A stretch of DNA of 64,000 bases from Leidyana gryllorum EB-2025a (GCA_048772705.1 JBLWGC010000041.1:101360-165359), one strand, 5' to 3'; positions 52,576 through 62,698 are shown, numbered from the stretch's first letter. Program-made: numbers and translations. The notes: generated by a model from the sequence alone, not told the origin.

Positions 52576-54483
52576 ATGCGTGCGTCTGTGGGCCTCCTAC
52601 TTCTTGCTGCCACAACCTTGGCTCAGAAAGTAGCCCAACAAGTACCCGTGAGCGATAAAACGGATCCAGGACACTCCCAACACTCATATCTTTGCAGCCA
52701 CAGCAACACCATGCTGTCAAGGATCCCCCACCGATGGCCTACGAACAGCGAGCACCTCCCCCCGTAAATCAACAAGCACCGCCTCCTGGACAAGGACCCC
52801 AGGTAGCACAAGTCCAGCCCCAACTCGTGCAGCATCCAGGAGTCCCCAATAACCAGCAACAAGCACCTCCGCCCCCTCAACAGTACAAGCAACCTCCTCC
52901 CCAGCAACCGCCTCCGCAACAACAACCGCCTCCTCCTCCACAACAACAACAGCAACCCCCTCTCCAACAGCAACCCCCTCCACAACAGGCACCGCCCCAA
53001 GCCGCTCCTCAGCAGGCTCAACCGGTCTATCACCAGCCTCCTCCGCAATATCAACAGCAGCCTCCACCACAGTATGTGCCGCCTCCGCAGATGCAGCAGC
53101 AGCCGCCCCAGGCGCCCCCACCACAGCAGCCGCCGCCTCAACAGATGCCGGTACCTCCCCAACAAGTGCCTCCACAGCAAGCCCCTCCCCAAGCTCCGGC
53201 GGCACGACAACAGCATCAGCAACAAGCTCCCCCTCCCCACCAACAGATGCCTCATCCCCACGGACCACCGATGGGAGCTCACGGTGGGGCTCCCCCACCC
53301 GGACATCCTCACCACGCGGGTCAACCCCACCCACACGCTCAGTACGGTGGCCCCCCACCCTACATGGGAGGGCCGCCTCCGGGGTACGGTGGTCCTCCGG
53401 GCTATCCACCCGGCTATGCCCATCCCGGCATGGAGCAACCGCCCAACGCTCAAGTCAAGCCGGCAAATGTTGTGAACGTAAATCCTGTACATCACGGCCC
53501 ACCCCATGGCTACGATGCTTACCAAGGATACCCTCCTCACCCGGGTCAACATCCGCCCTACATACCTCCAGGATACCAAGGCGGGCCGCCCGAACCCCTA
53601 GGACATCCGGCTATGGGTCATCCAGGAGGCGCGGCTGGACCAGTTAGAGACATTGACCTGCCTGACGAGGAGTTCCGGAAGCTTCAGGCCCAGCAGATGT
53701 ACCAAGCTGGAGCCGGAACGGACAGCAATGTGACGGGATCTGATGTGGAGAACTTGGCCGTTGAATGGGAGAGAGTGATGACAGACTTCCTGCCAGACAT
53801 GTAAGTTGACCACTGGTGAGATCTGCTGCGACCAGATGTGTAGGATTGTGACTTTCCGGCTGGCCGCTGGGGCTCAAGAATACTTTAACCAAGATGTCGG
53901 CAAGGAACCTGTTCTGATACGTGGAGGGTTTTTCGAGTCCACTGATGAGCATACGGGTGCTATTAGCTTCCAGATTTTAAGTCCCGCTGGAAAGGTGAGG
54001 TTCGATCGGGAGACGCGCGATCGATTAATGATGTGTGCTTCCTGCAGGTTGCTTATCAAAGTACCAAAGGTGAAGGTCTGTTCAGAATAACGACAAAGGA
54101 GGAAGGAACTTATACCTTTGCTGTGGCGAACAATGCCTGGTAGGTTTGCTGCGGTGATGCTGGAAGGTTCGATCATCTGGTGATGCAGGTCGGGTAATAA
54201 GTTTGTGACATTTGTTGTGGGTGCCGGTGTCCAGAAGCAACTGACAGCAACAGATGTCGAGACGCTGGACGGAAACATCCAAATGTTGTATCGAATGCTG
54301 GGTGAAATGGAGACACAGTCGTCGTATCTGTGGGTGCGACAGAAATCACACTTGGAAGGAGTTAATGCGACGGCGCGGAGGACGTATCATGCGCTGATAG
54401 TAGGACTGGTAATGACGGCATTGGCGACGATTTTCCAATTGAATATCATCAAACGCATGGTAGCCCATCGTCGAATGTTCTGA
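52576..54483 (+). CDS. p24/TMED cargo receptor with a giant Pro/Gln-rich lumenal insert
   Basis: About 570 residues from exons 52576-52647, 52698-53800, 53844-53994, 54048-54139, 54189-54483. The signal peptide (MRASVGLLLLAATTLAQ) is followed by roughly 330 residues of Pro and Gln runs, then Pro/Gly/His/Tyr-rich sequence (GGPPPGYGGPPGYPPGY). A GOLD domain starts after it (VTFRLAAGAQEYFNQD, TYTFAVANNAWSGNKFVTFVV), then a coiled coil (LDGNIQMLYRMLGEMETQ), the TR-x-YHALIV membrane segment and the short tail KRMVAHRRMF. Normal p24 proteins are about 200-230 residues and cycle between ER and Golgi. Tail has a terminal Phe but no clear KKXX. The insert lies in one exon between signal and GOLD. Confidence 0.9.
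52740..53640 (+). repeat. Pro/Gln codon-repeat region inside the p24 gene
   Basis: Low-complexity CCN and CAR codon runs encode PPPQQ-type repeats (about 52740-53250) and then His/Gly/Pro/Tyr-rich sequence (53250-53640). Codons are mixed (cct, ccc, cca, ccg; cag, caa), so the repeat is kept at protein level rather than being a recent triplet expansion. Confidence 0.85.
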
Positions 54484-54764
54484 TCTTTGGAGGCCAGCCA
54501 ACTGACTCTCTTAGTGGGAGGGGCGGACGGCGGTGTAGAGATGCCAAAGATGTGTGGAAATAGAATGAGTGATGGACTGCCAATCGTCCAGCGACAGAAA
54601 AAGTCTTACTGGAGCACCCGTCACACTATTACTTAAAAAGGGTTTGGTGCAAACCGGGAACGCTTTGTGATTGAAGCCTATCTTGCCAAAGTCGTGAGCA
54701 GTGCTCCTTATATCTGACTGTCGCCAGGTTAGCGGGAAGGTCGCGGGGCTCTCGAAGACTAGTG
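54484..54764. other. 281-bp convergent spacer
   Basis: Lies between the p24 stop and the UDP-galactopyranose mutase stop. No gene or repeat seen. It is one of the longer gaps in this window. Confidence 0.4.
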
Positions 54765-56378
54765 TCACGCCGAGATCGGCACACCTTCTGGCACATCAGC
54801 TGCATCTGTAGTGGGTACAGCTGACAGATCATCTAGACTCGTCGGCTTCTGTTGTAAGGAGAGGATTGCGTTTACATCCAGGGAGACTGTGCCTCGGTTG
54901 ACTGGGTCGTTCATGAAGTTGGGCGTGTTGTAAGTGGGTTCTCTCGAAAGTGGAGAGCCGGGTTGTAGGACCCGGTCGACGACCTCAACGCCTTGCATGA
55001 GCGAATGATCCATGTTTCCTACCTCATACTTCCAACCACCAAATCGACCGCGAGAGTAAATATTCAGAGGCTCTAATACACCGTGGATTTCTCTCAAAAG
55101 CGAGTCCCTATCTGTGGTGGGGGTTGGGTACCCGTAGTGGAATGTCTCCGTCCACCGAGAGATGATCCGTACATTGTCATCAATTAGGGAATACCTTCGG
55201 GCTGCATCTTCGGTTGCAGCAAACAATTCTTCCTGTCCAAGTTGTTGTGGACGATGGGCAGAGTAACTGCTTTCAAACAGCAGGGAGTAGTAGTGATCTC
55301 CGTCTTCGTTTGTCGGCGGGACCAGTTTCGGGGAGTAGTGGGATAGAACAGTACACCGATAGAAGGGCACGTCGAGAGCCGGGAAGTAGCCCCAGTGGAA
55401 CCTATCCAAGCGTTCCGGCTCCGGTCCCTGGATACCAAAACCAATAACCACGACGCTGCAGAATTTGAGCTTCGAGGTCAGCTCTTGTAACAAGACCTTC
55501 TTGGAATATGAAGTTACCAGGATATCTTGGGCTAGCGTTTGTAGAGATATAGTGTTAATCAGAATGTCATACTTGTCAACACTTCCGTCTTTGAAGGTAA
55601 TTGTCCTCGTCTCCGGATCTATTGCGGTTACCCGCATATTCAGCTTCACTCGATCGCTCGGCAAATGGTCTCCAACAGAAGTCCATATGGCTCCCGTGCC
55701 ACCCTCGAGGGCAAATTTGAAGACGGAGTTAGGGCCCCAAGCTTCTTTCGCCTCACGCGGTTGTCCCGGCTGGCGTTGGCTTAGTTGCGTGAATTTGGCC
55801 ATAACCTTCTTGAAATCCGGCACAGCAACCCTCTCGCCCAACCAGTCCGCGCTCATGGCCTCCATTGGCCAGGCCCAGAGCTTCTCATTATACGGGCGCA
55901 GAAATGCATTCATCAGCCCGGGACCCATGAGTCCAGTGCCCCACTCGGCAAAGTTTGTAGGCTTCCAGTTCCGTCGCTCCTGGAGATGTGATGCCACATA
56001 GCTATCAAGCAACCCATCCAGGCAGGGCTGCCACAGGTCGGGCGGTAGTTCATCCACGTGGTTTTGCAGTGGATAATTGACCTCGAATTTGCCTTCTTGC
56101 ATGAATACCAAACATTTCCGTGTAAGTGTAACTCGTTCTCTGGGTCCCAAGTGTTCCAGAACGTCGTCGAAGTACTTGTAGTGGCTGAATATGACATGTC
56201 CACCGACATCCCACAAAAACCCCTTGTCGTCTGCAATCGACCGACTTAACCCACCAACACGGTCCTCCAACTCGTACAAAGTCCAGTCGGGGTGATCGAG
56301 CTCTGTGAGTCGTACGGCAGCTCCAAGACCGCACGGGCCACCGCCCAGAATTACAACTCGCTGCTCTTGTTTGGTCAT
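54765..56378 (-). CDS. UDP-galactopyranose mutase, eukaryotic type
   Basis: A 537-residue intronless flavoenzyme converting UDP-galactopyranose to UDP-galactofuranose, the donor for galactofuranose glycans. FAD fold: VVILGGGPCGLGAAVRL. Family-defining stretches: DVGGHVIFSHYKYFDD, MNAFLRPYNEKLWAWP, SADWLGERVAVPD, FKFALEGGTGAIWTSV, PFYRCTVLSHYSPKLVP, HYGYPTPTTDRDSLL and SRGRFGGWKYEVGNMDHSLMQGVE. The long form and these signatures are those of fungal and kinetoplastid UGMs rather than the shorter bacterial enzyme. The last ~50 residues are a disordered extension. Substrate could come from the PGM2-type mutase pathway at 38323-40092, an inference only. No signal peptide, so cytosolic. Confidence 0.95.
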   Translation of the reverse strand: MTKQEQRVVILGGGPCGLGAAVRLTELDHPDWTLYELEDRVGGLSRSIADDKGFLWDVGGHVIFSHYKYFDDVLEHLGPRERVTLTRKCLVFMQEGKFEVNYPLQNHVDELPPDLWQPCLDGLLDSYVASHLQERRNWKPTNFAEWGTGLMGPGLMNAFLRPYNEKLWAWPMEAMSADWLGERVAVPDFKKVMAKFTQLSQRQPGQPREAKEAWGPNSVFKFALEGGTGAIWTSVGDHLPSDRVKLNMRVTAIDPETRTITFKDGSVDKYDILINTISLQTLAQDILVTSYSKKVLLQELTSKLKFCSVVVIGFGIQGPEPERLDRFHWGYFPALDVPFYRCTVLSHYSPKLVPPTNEDGDHYYSLLFESSYSAHRPQQLGQEELFAATEDAARRYSLIDDNVRIISRWTETFHYGYPTPTTDRDSLLREIHGVLEPLNIYSRGRFGGWKYEVGNMDHSLMQGVEVVDRVLQPGSPLSREPTYNTPNFMNDPVNRGTVSLDVNAILSLQQKPTSLDDLSAVPTTDAADVPEGVPISA

Positions 56379-56439
56379 TCAACAAGTTCTCGATAAGACC
56401 AGTTAAAGACAAAAAGGAAGATCAATTTATAGTGGCGAT

Positions 56440-57798
56440 CTATATAGCTTGTGTTTTGTGGGACGCGGTGATCTCCTCCGCGTCTCTCTCTTTCTGCACT
56501 GTCCTCTGAGTCGTGAAGAAGTTTTGACTAACAGACTGGTTGAAACCTCTGGCCTGGCTGAAAGCACGACTGTTCATGGTCTTGAGCTGAGCTAAGTTCA
56601 TATTCAAGCCGGCCGCGCGCGTCTCGGCATCCGTCATCTTGTGGCGAACGGCAAACTCTTCTTGCCGCTTCATGCAAGAGAACAGGTTGCCCTTCCGCTT
56701 GCTGCGCTCCTCGGCCCAACGATCCACAGCCTGAGTCTGATGCATGTACATACCAAGCAGAACCTTGTTGGACAGTGCATCGGCTGGGACGGGCTTCTCA
56801 ATCACACGAGTCACATGAACAGGAACAGGAACCTCAGTCCACCTGCAAAGAAACATAAAATCACACCATTCATAGATATAACGAGACAATAACATACAAA
56901 TATGTATCACACATTCACATATGAACCACACACTCTTGCCACATAGACATCCAGACACACCCACACACTTGAAGACACACTTGGACCACGCACACACGCA
57001 CACACACACACACACAGACACACAGACACACACACGGATTAGGTGTGGAAGACGGACTTACTTGGGTACGAGGACGGGGCATTGGAATTCCTGGACAACG
57101 TGAAGCTCGACCGGGATGGGAACATTGCGGTCGACCAAGCGTTCGACGGGGACGGGTTTGTAGTGGACCATGGGTACTTCAACGGGGCGGGGGTTGTGGC
57201 GGTAACGAGGGCCAGAGAGTTTTTGGTAGCTGGGTTCATGAGGAATTGCTTCGAATCTGTCGCGTTCGTCAAAACGCATCTCGCTCATTTGGGTATGGAC
57301 GACTTGATCGAATTTGTCCTTGGGCACTTTGACTGTAATTTCCTCCACCTGGCGTTTGGCAATGGGCACAATACGCTCTTGGATGATGTATTTTGGCTTT
57401 TCGATCACGCGTTCCTTGTAGATATCCTCAAAGCGTTCAGTGACCCTGTCGACGACGTGGAGTTGAGGCATTTCAACAATCTTCTGCTGCTTGACCGGTT
57501 TGGGGATATTGATCTTGCGGTGCAGAACATCGATTCTGGGCTGTTTGGAGAACCGCTGCTTCTTGACAGAGACGGGGACCTCTTCGAACTCTTCACGAAT
57601 CTCAACATGAGGGACCACAATACGCTTGATCTCAGTTTCCTCGATGATATCCTGAACGTCGCGAGATTCCTCACGAGGAGGAAGTTCTATGTCATCGACC
57701 ACCGGAACATCTTGGAGAGAGATACGGCGTTGAGTGGGATCTCGCGGATCGGCGGGACCCACATGAATTTCAGGCGTTCCTTGATCGGTAGGTTTCAT
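56440..57798 (-). CDS. alveolin-like cortical (subpellicular network) protein
   Basis: A 379-residue protein from exons 57062-57798 and 56440-56842. Residues 50-250 are the charged Val/Pro/Ile-rich repeat core of alveolins (VVPHVEIREEFEEVPVSVKK, KPKYIIQERIVPIAKRQVEEI, VPVERLVDRNVPIPVELHVV). The C-terminal part is Arg/Gln/Asn-rich helical sequence (MKRQEEFAVRHKMTDAE). Alveolins form the filament network under the alveolar sacs (the inner membrane complex of apicomplexans), giving shape and support for gliding. The 219-nt intron is four times longer than usual and contains a CA/GT microsatellite. It is head-to-head with a second alveolin gene. Confidence 0.92.
56990..57035. repeat. CA/GT microsatellite in the alveolin intron
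   Basis: An imperfect (CA)n tract interrupted by CG and CAGA units, within the long intron 56843-57061. On the transcript it reads as GT repeats just after the donor site. Confidence 0.9.
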
Positions 57799-57878
57799 CG
57801 TTTTGCCACAGAGAGGGCCCTCTGTTGTGCATGCACTTGTGGGGATCTGAGTTATAGCCCAATCGCGTGCAGAACACT
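57799..57878. promoter_or_regulatory. 80-bp shared promoter region of the alveolin pair
   Basis: The two alveolin genes start 80 bp apart in opposite directions, so their transcription is probably co-regulated from here. It contains TTGTGCATGCACTTGT, with a GTGCATGCAC palindrome at 57836-57845; GCATGC-type sites are recognised by some ApiAP2 factors. Regulation by such a factor is inference. Confidence 0.45.
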
Positions 57879-59578
57879 ATGGACAACATCGACCGAGAAT
57901 CCAAGCCTCAGGGCTCGGAGGCTCTCTCACAGGAACACCTTCATCGCCGAGTTTTCGTCAATGAAATTCCAGATCACGCCAATGCTCACTCGGCTGGGGA
58001 GCGTATTCGTGAAGACATTGTAAGTTTGACGCGCATCACTTTTCGTCACTTCAAGCCGTTTAGGAATACGTTGCTGTGCCTCGAAAAGTCAAATACCGCG
58101 AGAGCGTGACGGAAGTGCCGGTTAAACGCCAATACCATCAGTTCGAACCGCGGTGGCAAATTCAGCATGTCAAAAAGCGCATCCCTAAAGAGGTCCCAGA
58201 GTACCAGGACGAGATCACTGAAGTCGGCCACAAGCGCGTTATAGATGAATACGTCGAGGTTCCCTATGATGCTGGCACGGAGGTGAAGTGTGTGCCTCGT
58301 GTTGAGGTCCAAGAGCGTGATATCGAGGTCGCTGTCCCCCGTATTCAATGGGTTGAGCGCGAGGAGCGAATCCCTGAGGTTCGTGAAGTCGTCCGCTATG
58401 TCGAGGCCGATCACAACATTGAGCGTGTCATCCGGTACGTCGCTGACAGTCCCGGTGCCCCCGACGAGCAGTCTTCTCGTTCCCCTACGGTTCGATCTCC
58501 GAAGCAACAAACAGCGTCTCGCTCTCCGCGCGGTCCGGACTTCCTGTACGCCGGGAAGGAGGTGTTTTCACCAGCTATGATGGACGTAGGTCAAAGTCAC
58601 ACATACACACACACACACATCTACTCTTCCTTTAGGGCAAGGGACCCCTCGAATCTCCTCTTCAGGGTGTCGTGCTTCCTCAGGCAGCACACATCGACTC
58701 TCGGGACCGTCTGAGCGCCAAGACTCCTGTGACTGTGGATATCCCAGTCCCCTTCATGGTACCCAGGTGAGTCGATCGTTCGAAAGTGACTGTCCGAAAA
58801 TCTGTTTCTCTCCCCCAGACCTCTGTGCATGCCCGTTGAGGTGCCTCTGATCCGTTTCCGTGACAACTTTGTGCCCATTCCTGGCCGTCGTCACGTCACT
58901 CCGAAGCTCACTTTCACTGACGAGGTGTACGATGTGCCTTGCGCCAAGGAGAAGCCCATCTTGGTGGTGCAAGACTACATGAAGCCTGTACCAGTGGACT
59001 GCCACATCCGTGTCAAGGAGAAGGACGTCCGTGTCAAGCCTTTGGATCCTGCCGAGCTCAGCCAAGGCGACATGTACGCTATGTGGCATCGTGCCAACGC
59101 CGATCTCTTGGACAAGTACAAGGAGGATCACGGTGGCAAGTACCCGAGAGGTTACCACGGCCCAGAGAACACCAAGGTGCCGCTCAAGGAAACCGACTGG
59201 GAGGCGGTCTTGGCCGACGAAGCCAAGAGAGCCGAGGAGGAAAAGAAGAACGCTCCACCCGAGGAAGAACCCAAGGAGGATCTCGGTACCTTGCCGTTGC
59301 ATCCTGGTCATCCACTTATGATGACTGTTCTGCAGAACCAATGGATGCAGAACCCGACCAACATTACTCACGCTCAGTACAACGCCGACTTCTTCCGTCA
59401 CCACTACGCTGGTCTCAACGCCCAGTTGGACCCGCAGTGTCACCAAGTCAATCTCACCCAGGAGCAGATGGACAAACTTGGACCGGCTCCCCACATTCAG
59501 CTGCCCAACCCGTGGAAACTTGTCAACAACATGCACGCCCTCCATCAGGAGGCCGGCATTCCGGGCCGCCCGCTTTGA
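57879..59578 (+). CDS. alveolin-like cortical (subpellicular network) protein
   Basis: A 517-residue protein from exons 57879-58019, 58064-58585, 58636-58766, 58819-59578. The first half is alveolin core (EYVAVPRKVKYRESVTEVPV, KRIPKEVPEYQDEITEVGHK, VEVQERDIEVAVPRIQWVER). A Ser/Arg/Pro linker follows (SRSPTVRSPKQQTASRSP). A second core-like block appears after 58819 (MPVEVPLIRFRDNFVPIPGRR, DCHIRVKEKDVRVKPLD). The C-terminal 170 residues are Glu/Lys-rich then Asn/Gln/His-rich. It is longer than its divergent partner and has more introns, but the repeat texture is shared, suggesting an old inverted duplication. Its stop lies 10 bp from the convergent ABC gene. Confidence 0.92.
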
Positions 59579-59588
59579 GCTTTGTCCA

Positions 59589-60370
59589 CTATTCCCGGAG
59601 ATCAGCTTTGAAATGTCTCAATGCTTTCCGATGGATCCATGCCAAGTCATTTTTGGCGGCTTCTCGATCGCTTTCTTCCATTGTCATTACATGTTTAGAG
59701 TCAACCCAGATCAAGTGTGTTGGCCATTCACCGAGATCTCCCAGAATATGTGACGCGTAAATCACAATAGAGTCCTTCTCTTCAGCCAGAAAGCTCAATA
59801 GATCCATTCGGGCTATCAAATCCAAACTGCTCGTTGCTTCGTCCAAAACGTATAACCGGGCTGGACGTGCAAGATTAACCAATATCTGAGCCCGTCGCCG
59901 TTGCCCGTCGGAGAGTTCCAACGTATTCCAGTCGAGATCGACCTCCAACATGCGCTGTAGTCGCTGAAACCGCTCTTCTTCTTCCGAAAAGTTGGGAATC
60001 ACCGTCTGACACACCCGCCGAATGCGCTCATTCACCAACTCGCCAGTCGGCCATCGATCGGTAACGTACGCCATCTTGAGCGTCGTGTAAAAAACACATC
60101 TCCCGTCCAAGGTTATAGTGTCCTTCGGGAGGATCTGTTATGTTATCGGACAAATAGTTTTACACCTCTCCGACACCGCCTCACCAGTTTACCGGCGAGC
60201 ATCGCCAAAAAGGTCGATTTACCAGCACCATTCGGTCCGAGAACAAGCGCACGGTCGCCTGGCTTCAAGGAAAGACCGGGCGAAGGTATTATCAAAGATG
60301 TCTTTCCGTGGCTCCCTGAGTACGAATAGTTGATCGGATTGCATTGGAGTCCTGGTTGCTGTTCGCTCAT
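59589..60370 (-). CDS. CAF16-like soluble ABC ATPase
   Basis: A 243-residue ABC protein without membrane segments, from exons 60185-60370 and 59589-60134. Walker A GPNGAGKSTFLAMLAGK, signature LELSDGQRRRAQILVNLA and Walker B LYVLDEATSSLDLIAR are followed by the H-loop YASHILGDLGEWPTHLIWV. The LSDGQRRR signature and WPTHL motif match CAF16 and its plant ABCI relatives, linked in yeast to the CCR4-NOT complex. The start MSEQQPGLQCN at 60370 is 41 bp from the stop of the gene upstream. The same frame stays open upstream into that gene, so a fused product is a formal alternative. Confidence 0.87.
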
Positions 60371-60410
60371 CGAATTTTCGTGCAAAGGGGATTCAAAAAT
60401 ATCACCACAA

Positions 60411-61021
60411 CTAATCAAGCGCACAGACTCCAGGAATACCGGGTGGGAGATGGCACCACACACACCTGTCCACACTTCAGACGACTTGCGAAGAAGCGTA
60501 ATTGTAGCAACTCGAACGACATAGTAACGCAACTGATCGCCAGCATCAGTGCCTTCGCTTACTTGTGGACCAGTAGACCCCAACTGACAAGGCGGTTCCT
60601 CTCGGCTCTCGATCGGAACCTTGAGTTGGGTATGGGTAGGGAAGGTTATGATTACTCCGCCTTTGGACTGGATCGCAATCATCCCTGCAGCGCTGATGGG
60701 GAAGCACTGATCATCATCGGTGTGCGATTCGAATTCCATGGGCAGCGCTCCAGCAAACATGAGGAAAGAGTGTTGTTCTGGAACGAACGTGTGTGTAACT
60801 CCGAGACGCCATATAACATGATAGGTACCCGGAGGTACGTGGCGGAATCTGGTTCCTGCCACACAGTTATCCCCGGGAGTCAGGTGACTCCCGAAACCGA
60901 AGAAGGAGCGCGGAAGAGGAACCAAGGAGGGCACCCATTTCTCAGCTTGCTTAGGATGATAGTGTGTCACGGCACCTGGAAGTATTCGACCATCGCGCAG
61001 AGCGCCATGGTCTTGCCACAT
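60411..61021 (-). CDS. unrecognised protein, about 180-195 aa
   Basis: Starts MWQDHGALRDGRILPG at 61021, only 8 bp after the stop of the gene upstream. The body alternates beta strands: HYHPKQAEKWVPSL, VPPGTYHVIWRLGVTHTFVP, GALPMEFESHTDDDQ and VIITFPTHTQLKVP, a beta-sandwich-like pattern. A 30-nt in-phase intron candidate lies near 60535-60565 and a second brings the frame to TAG at 60411-60413. Without the second splice the frame runs into the ABC ATPase. No family recognised. Confidence 0.5.
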
Positions 61022-61029
61022 CCAAAAAG

Positions 61030-62064
61030 TTATGGGGTCTTATACCCCACCACCTCGCCATCTTCGGTTAGGTACACACCATAGCCCAAATCGCGTTCTT
61101 CAACCCTCCAACCCAACGAGTTGCCGTCTGTGGCTGGATTGGGGATGACGTTTCCTCGGGCATCGACGTATCGTTTCTGTTTCCATTGCGCGTCGAAAAC
61201 ATTCCAAATCTGACGTGTATTGTCATCTATTTGATCCATCTCGGCCGCAATGATGTTGCCATCAGTGCCGAAGATGGTAGGGCTGTGGCTGGTAAACTTG
61301 GCTATCTCACGTGCCGGTTGGTCAGCTGAGTCTCCCTGTTCCATGATGGTGTAATGATACCGAACAATCTGATACCCATCCGGTATTTTGTCTGGCGAGT
61401 CGACCAGCAAGTTTCCCTCTGACGGTCGAGGGGTCTCCCCGTCCCTCTGCTTGCACCTCAGGATGAAACTATCGCCTCTGTCCTGTATCTCAACGGCCTC
61501 CGTATCTATTTCTCCCTCTTCAAGAGATCCCTGGTGGGGCTCTCTGTCCTGGGATGACGCTTGGTCTGAGCTGAGGTGTTTTTTTCCTACTTGCGTCTCC
61601 TCTTCACCCTGCCCATCTGTTTCTTGACAGTCGTCAAAATGGTCTGTGACGGCTCTGAGAGGGGTGATACAGACTGTTTCGAAGCTTTCGTCGTTGTCGT
61701 CGAGCTCAAAAACAACTCCCCGTTCTGCACGAGGAGAGGGTGGCGGTGTACTGGGAAGAGTAGCTGCTAGTCGGGCTGCAAGTCTGCCGATGGGGTGGTT
61801 AGATAGCGTTATAATGAGGTTTTGAAGGATGTCATCCTTTGTTGGAGGTAATGTTTCCATACTTTGATAGACTGATCGTTCTTTGGCACTCCTTGTGAGT
61901 CGATCAGAGGTTTGAGTTCTGCCAACCTCAGGTGGGTGTGTGCCATGGAGTGTGTATTGGCGTGGTGGTAGTTTGAGGGGGGGTACTTTGGAGGAGGGCG
62001 ACTTGATCTTAGATTGCCGCGGAATGGTAGAAGGCATAGCGATGAATGCACCTACCTGCGACAT
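61030..62064 (-). CDS. unrecognised acidic protein, about 325 aa
   Basis: Starts MSQ at 62064, followed by a 48-nt intron (about 62005-62055) and IKSPSSKVPPLKLPPRQY. The middle is very acidic (FELDDNDESFETV, DGQGEEETQVG, LEEGEIDTEAVEIQ). The C-terminal 120 residues look folded: DGYQIVRYHYTIMEQ, FGTDGNIIAAEMDQIDD, YVDARGNVIPNPATDGNSLGW and YGVYLTEDGEVVGYKTP. An alternative start at 62145 would be read through the divergent promoter and is less likely. Function unknown. Confidence 0.55.
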   Translation of the reverse strand: MSQVGAFIAMPSTIPRQSKIKSPSSKVPPLKLPPRQYTLHGTHPPEVGRTQTSDRLTRSAKERSVYQSMETLPPTKDDILQNLIITLSNHPIGRLAARLAATLPSTPPPSPRAERGVVFELDDNDESFETVCITPLRAVTDHFDDCQETDGQGEEETQVGKKHLSSDQASSQDREPHQGSLEEGEIDTEAVEIQDRGDSFILRCKQRDGETPRPSEGNLLVDSPDKIPDGYQIVRYHYTIMEQGDSADQPAREIAKFTSHSPTIFGTDGNIIAAEMDQIDDNTRQIWNVFDAQWKQKRYVDARGNVIPNPATDGNSLGWRVEERDLGYGVYLTEDGEVVGYKTP

Positions 62065-62143
62065 GCGTTTTTGTTGGACACAATGAGATGAGAAAAATAT
62101 TGTGGGTGTGTATGGATGGGGAGTGCAGGCTGGAAGAGCAACC

Positions 62144-62551
62144 ATGGGTGAATTGACGACAAGCGATGCTTTCGAAGAGATGAATCGGAGGGCAAAAGAA
62201 GCGCGACGAGCTACAGATGCATTCCAAACACACTTTGAAAGCTATCAAAATGCCTGTTTCAATCTCGAAATGCTGAAAGAAGCACCTAATGACAAAGCAG
62301 CCGTAGCCAAATGGAGACGATCAGCGTACGTCGCTGGAGCCGAAGCATACCAACGTCAACGAGCTGCTGAGAAAGATCTCATGATGGCACATCGCAAACA
62401 CAGGGAAGCAGTACGAGGGGCAAAACTGGCACTCCTAAATTCATCAACCCCACCCCCCATCAAACCGTTCAACCTTCGCCATGTCGTCCCACCCACTGAT
62501 GAAACTCTCTCCTGGCTCTCAACCAGCATCGAGGAGAATTCCTTGAAATGA
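62144..62551 (+). CDS. small helical protein, unknown
   Basis: A 135-residue single-exon frame, MGELTTSDAFEEMNRRAKEARRATDAF to EENSLK. It is mostly predicted helix, with Ala/Arg/Glu-rich pairing (AVAKWRRSAYVAGAEAYQRQRAAEKDL) suggestive of a helical hairpin. There is no signal peptide or membrane segment. It diverges from the acidic protein gene with 79 bp between starts. No family recognised. Confidence 0.6.
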   Translation: MGELTTSDAFEEMNRRAKEARRATDAFQTHFESYQNACFNLEMLKEAPNDKAAVAKWRRSAYVAGAEAYQRQRAAEKDLMMAHRKHREAVRGAKLALLNSSTPPPIKPFNLRHVVPPTDETLSWLSTSIEENSLK

Positions 62552-62698
62552 CAACGTGAGAGGTTTTTGTGTGCATATCTGTGCGAGAGCTGCGCAAGAA
62601 ACCCAATACAGTCATCGTTTCAAGCGCTCATTCAAGGGCAATAATAAACACCAACAGATACAGCCAGCAGAATACCGAACCAATCCCAAATAAGCCAA

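Noticed and set aside
52623-53579. Long minus-strand frames rich in Leu/Arg/Val opposite the Pro/Gln-rich p24 exon
   Set aside because: They are the mirror of CCN/CAR codon repeats on the plus strand; there is no start context, domain or splicing.
57043-58023. A 326-codon plus-strand frame opposite the first alveolin
   Set aside because: It overlaps the minus-strand alveolin exon exactly and arises from its charged-residue codons. The alveolin repeats are diagnostic.
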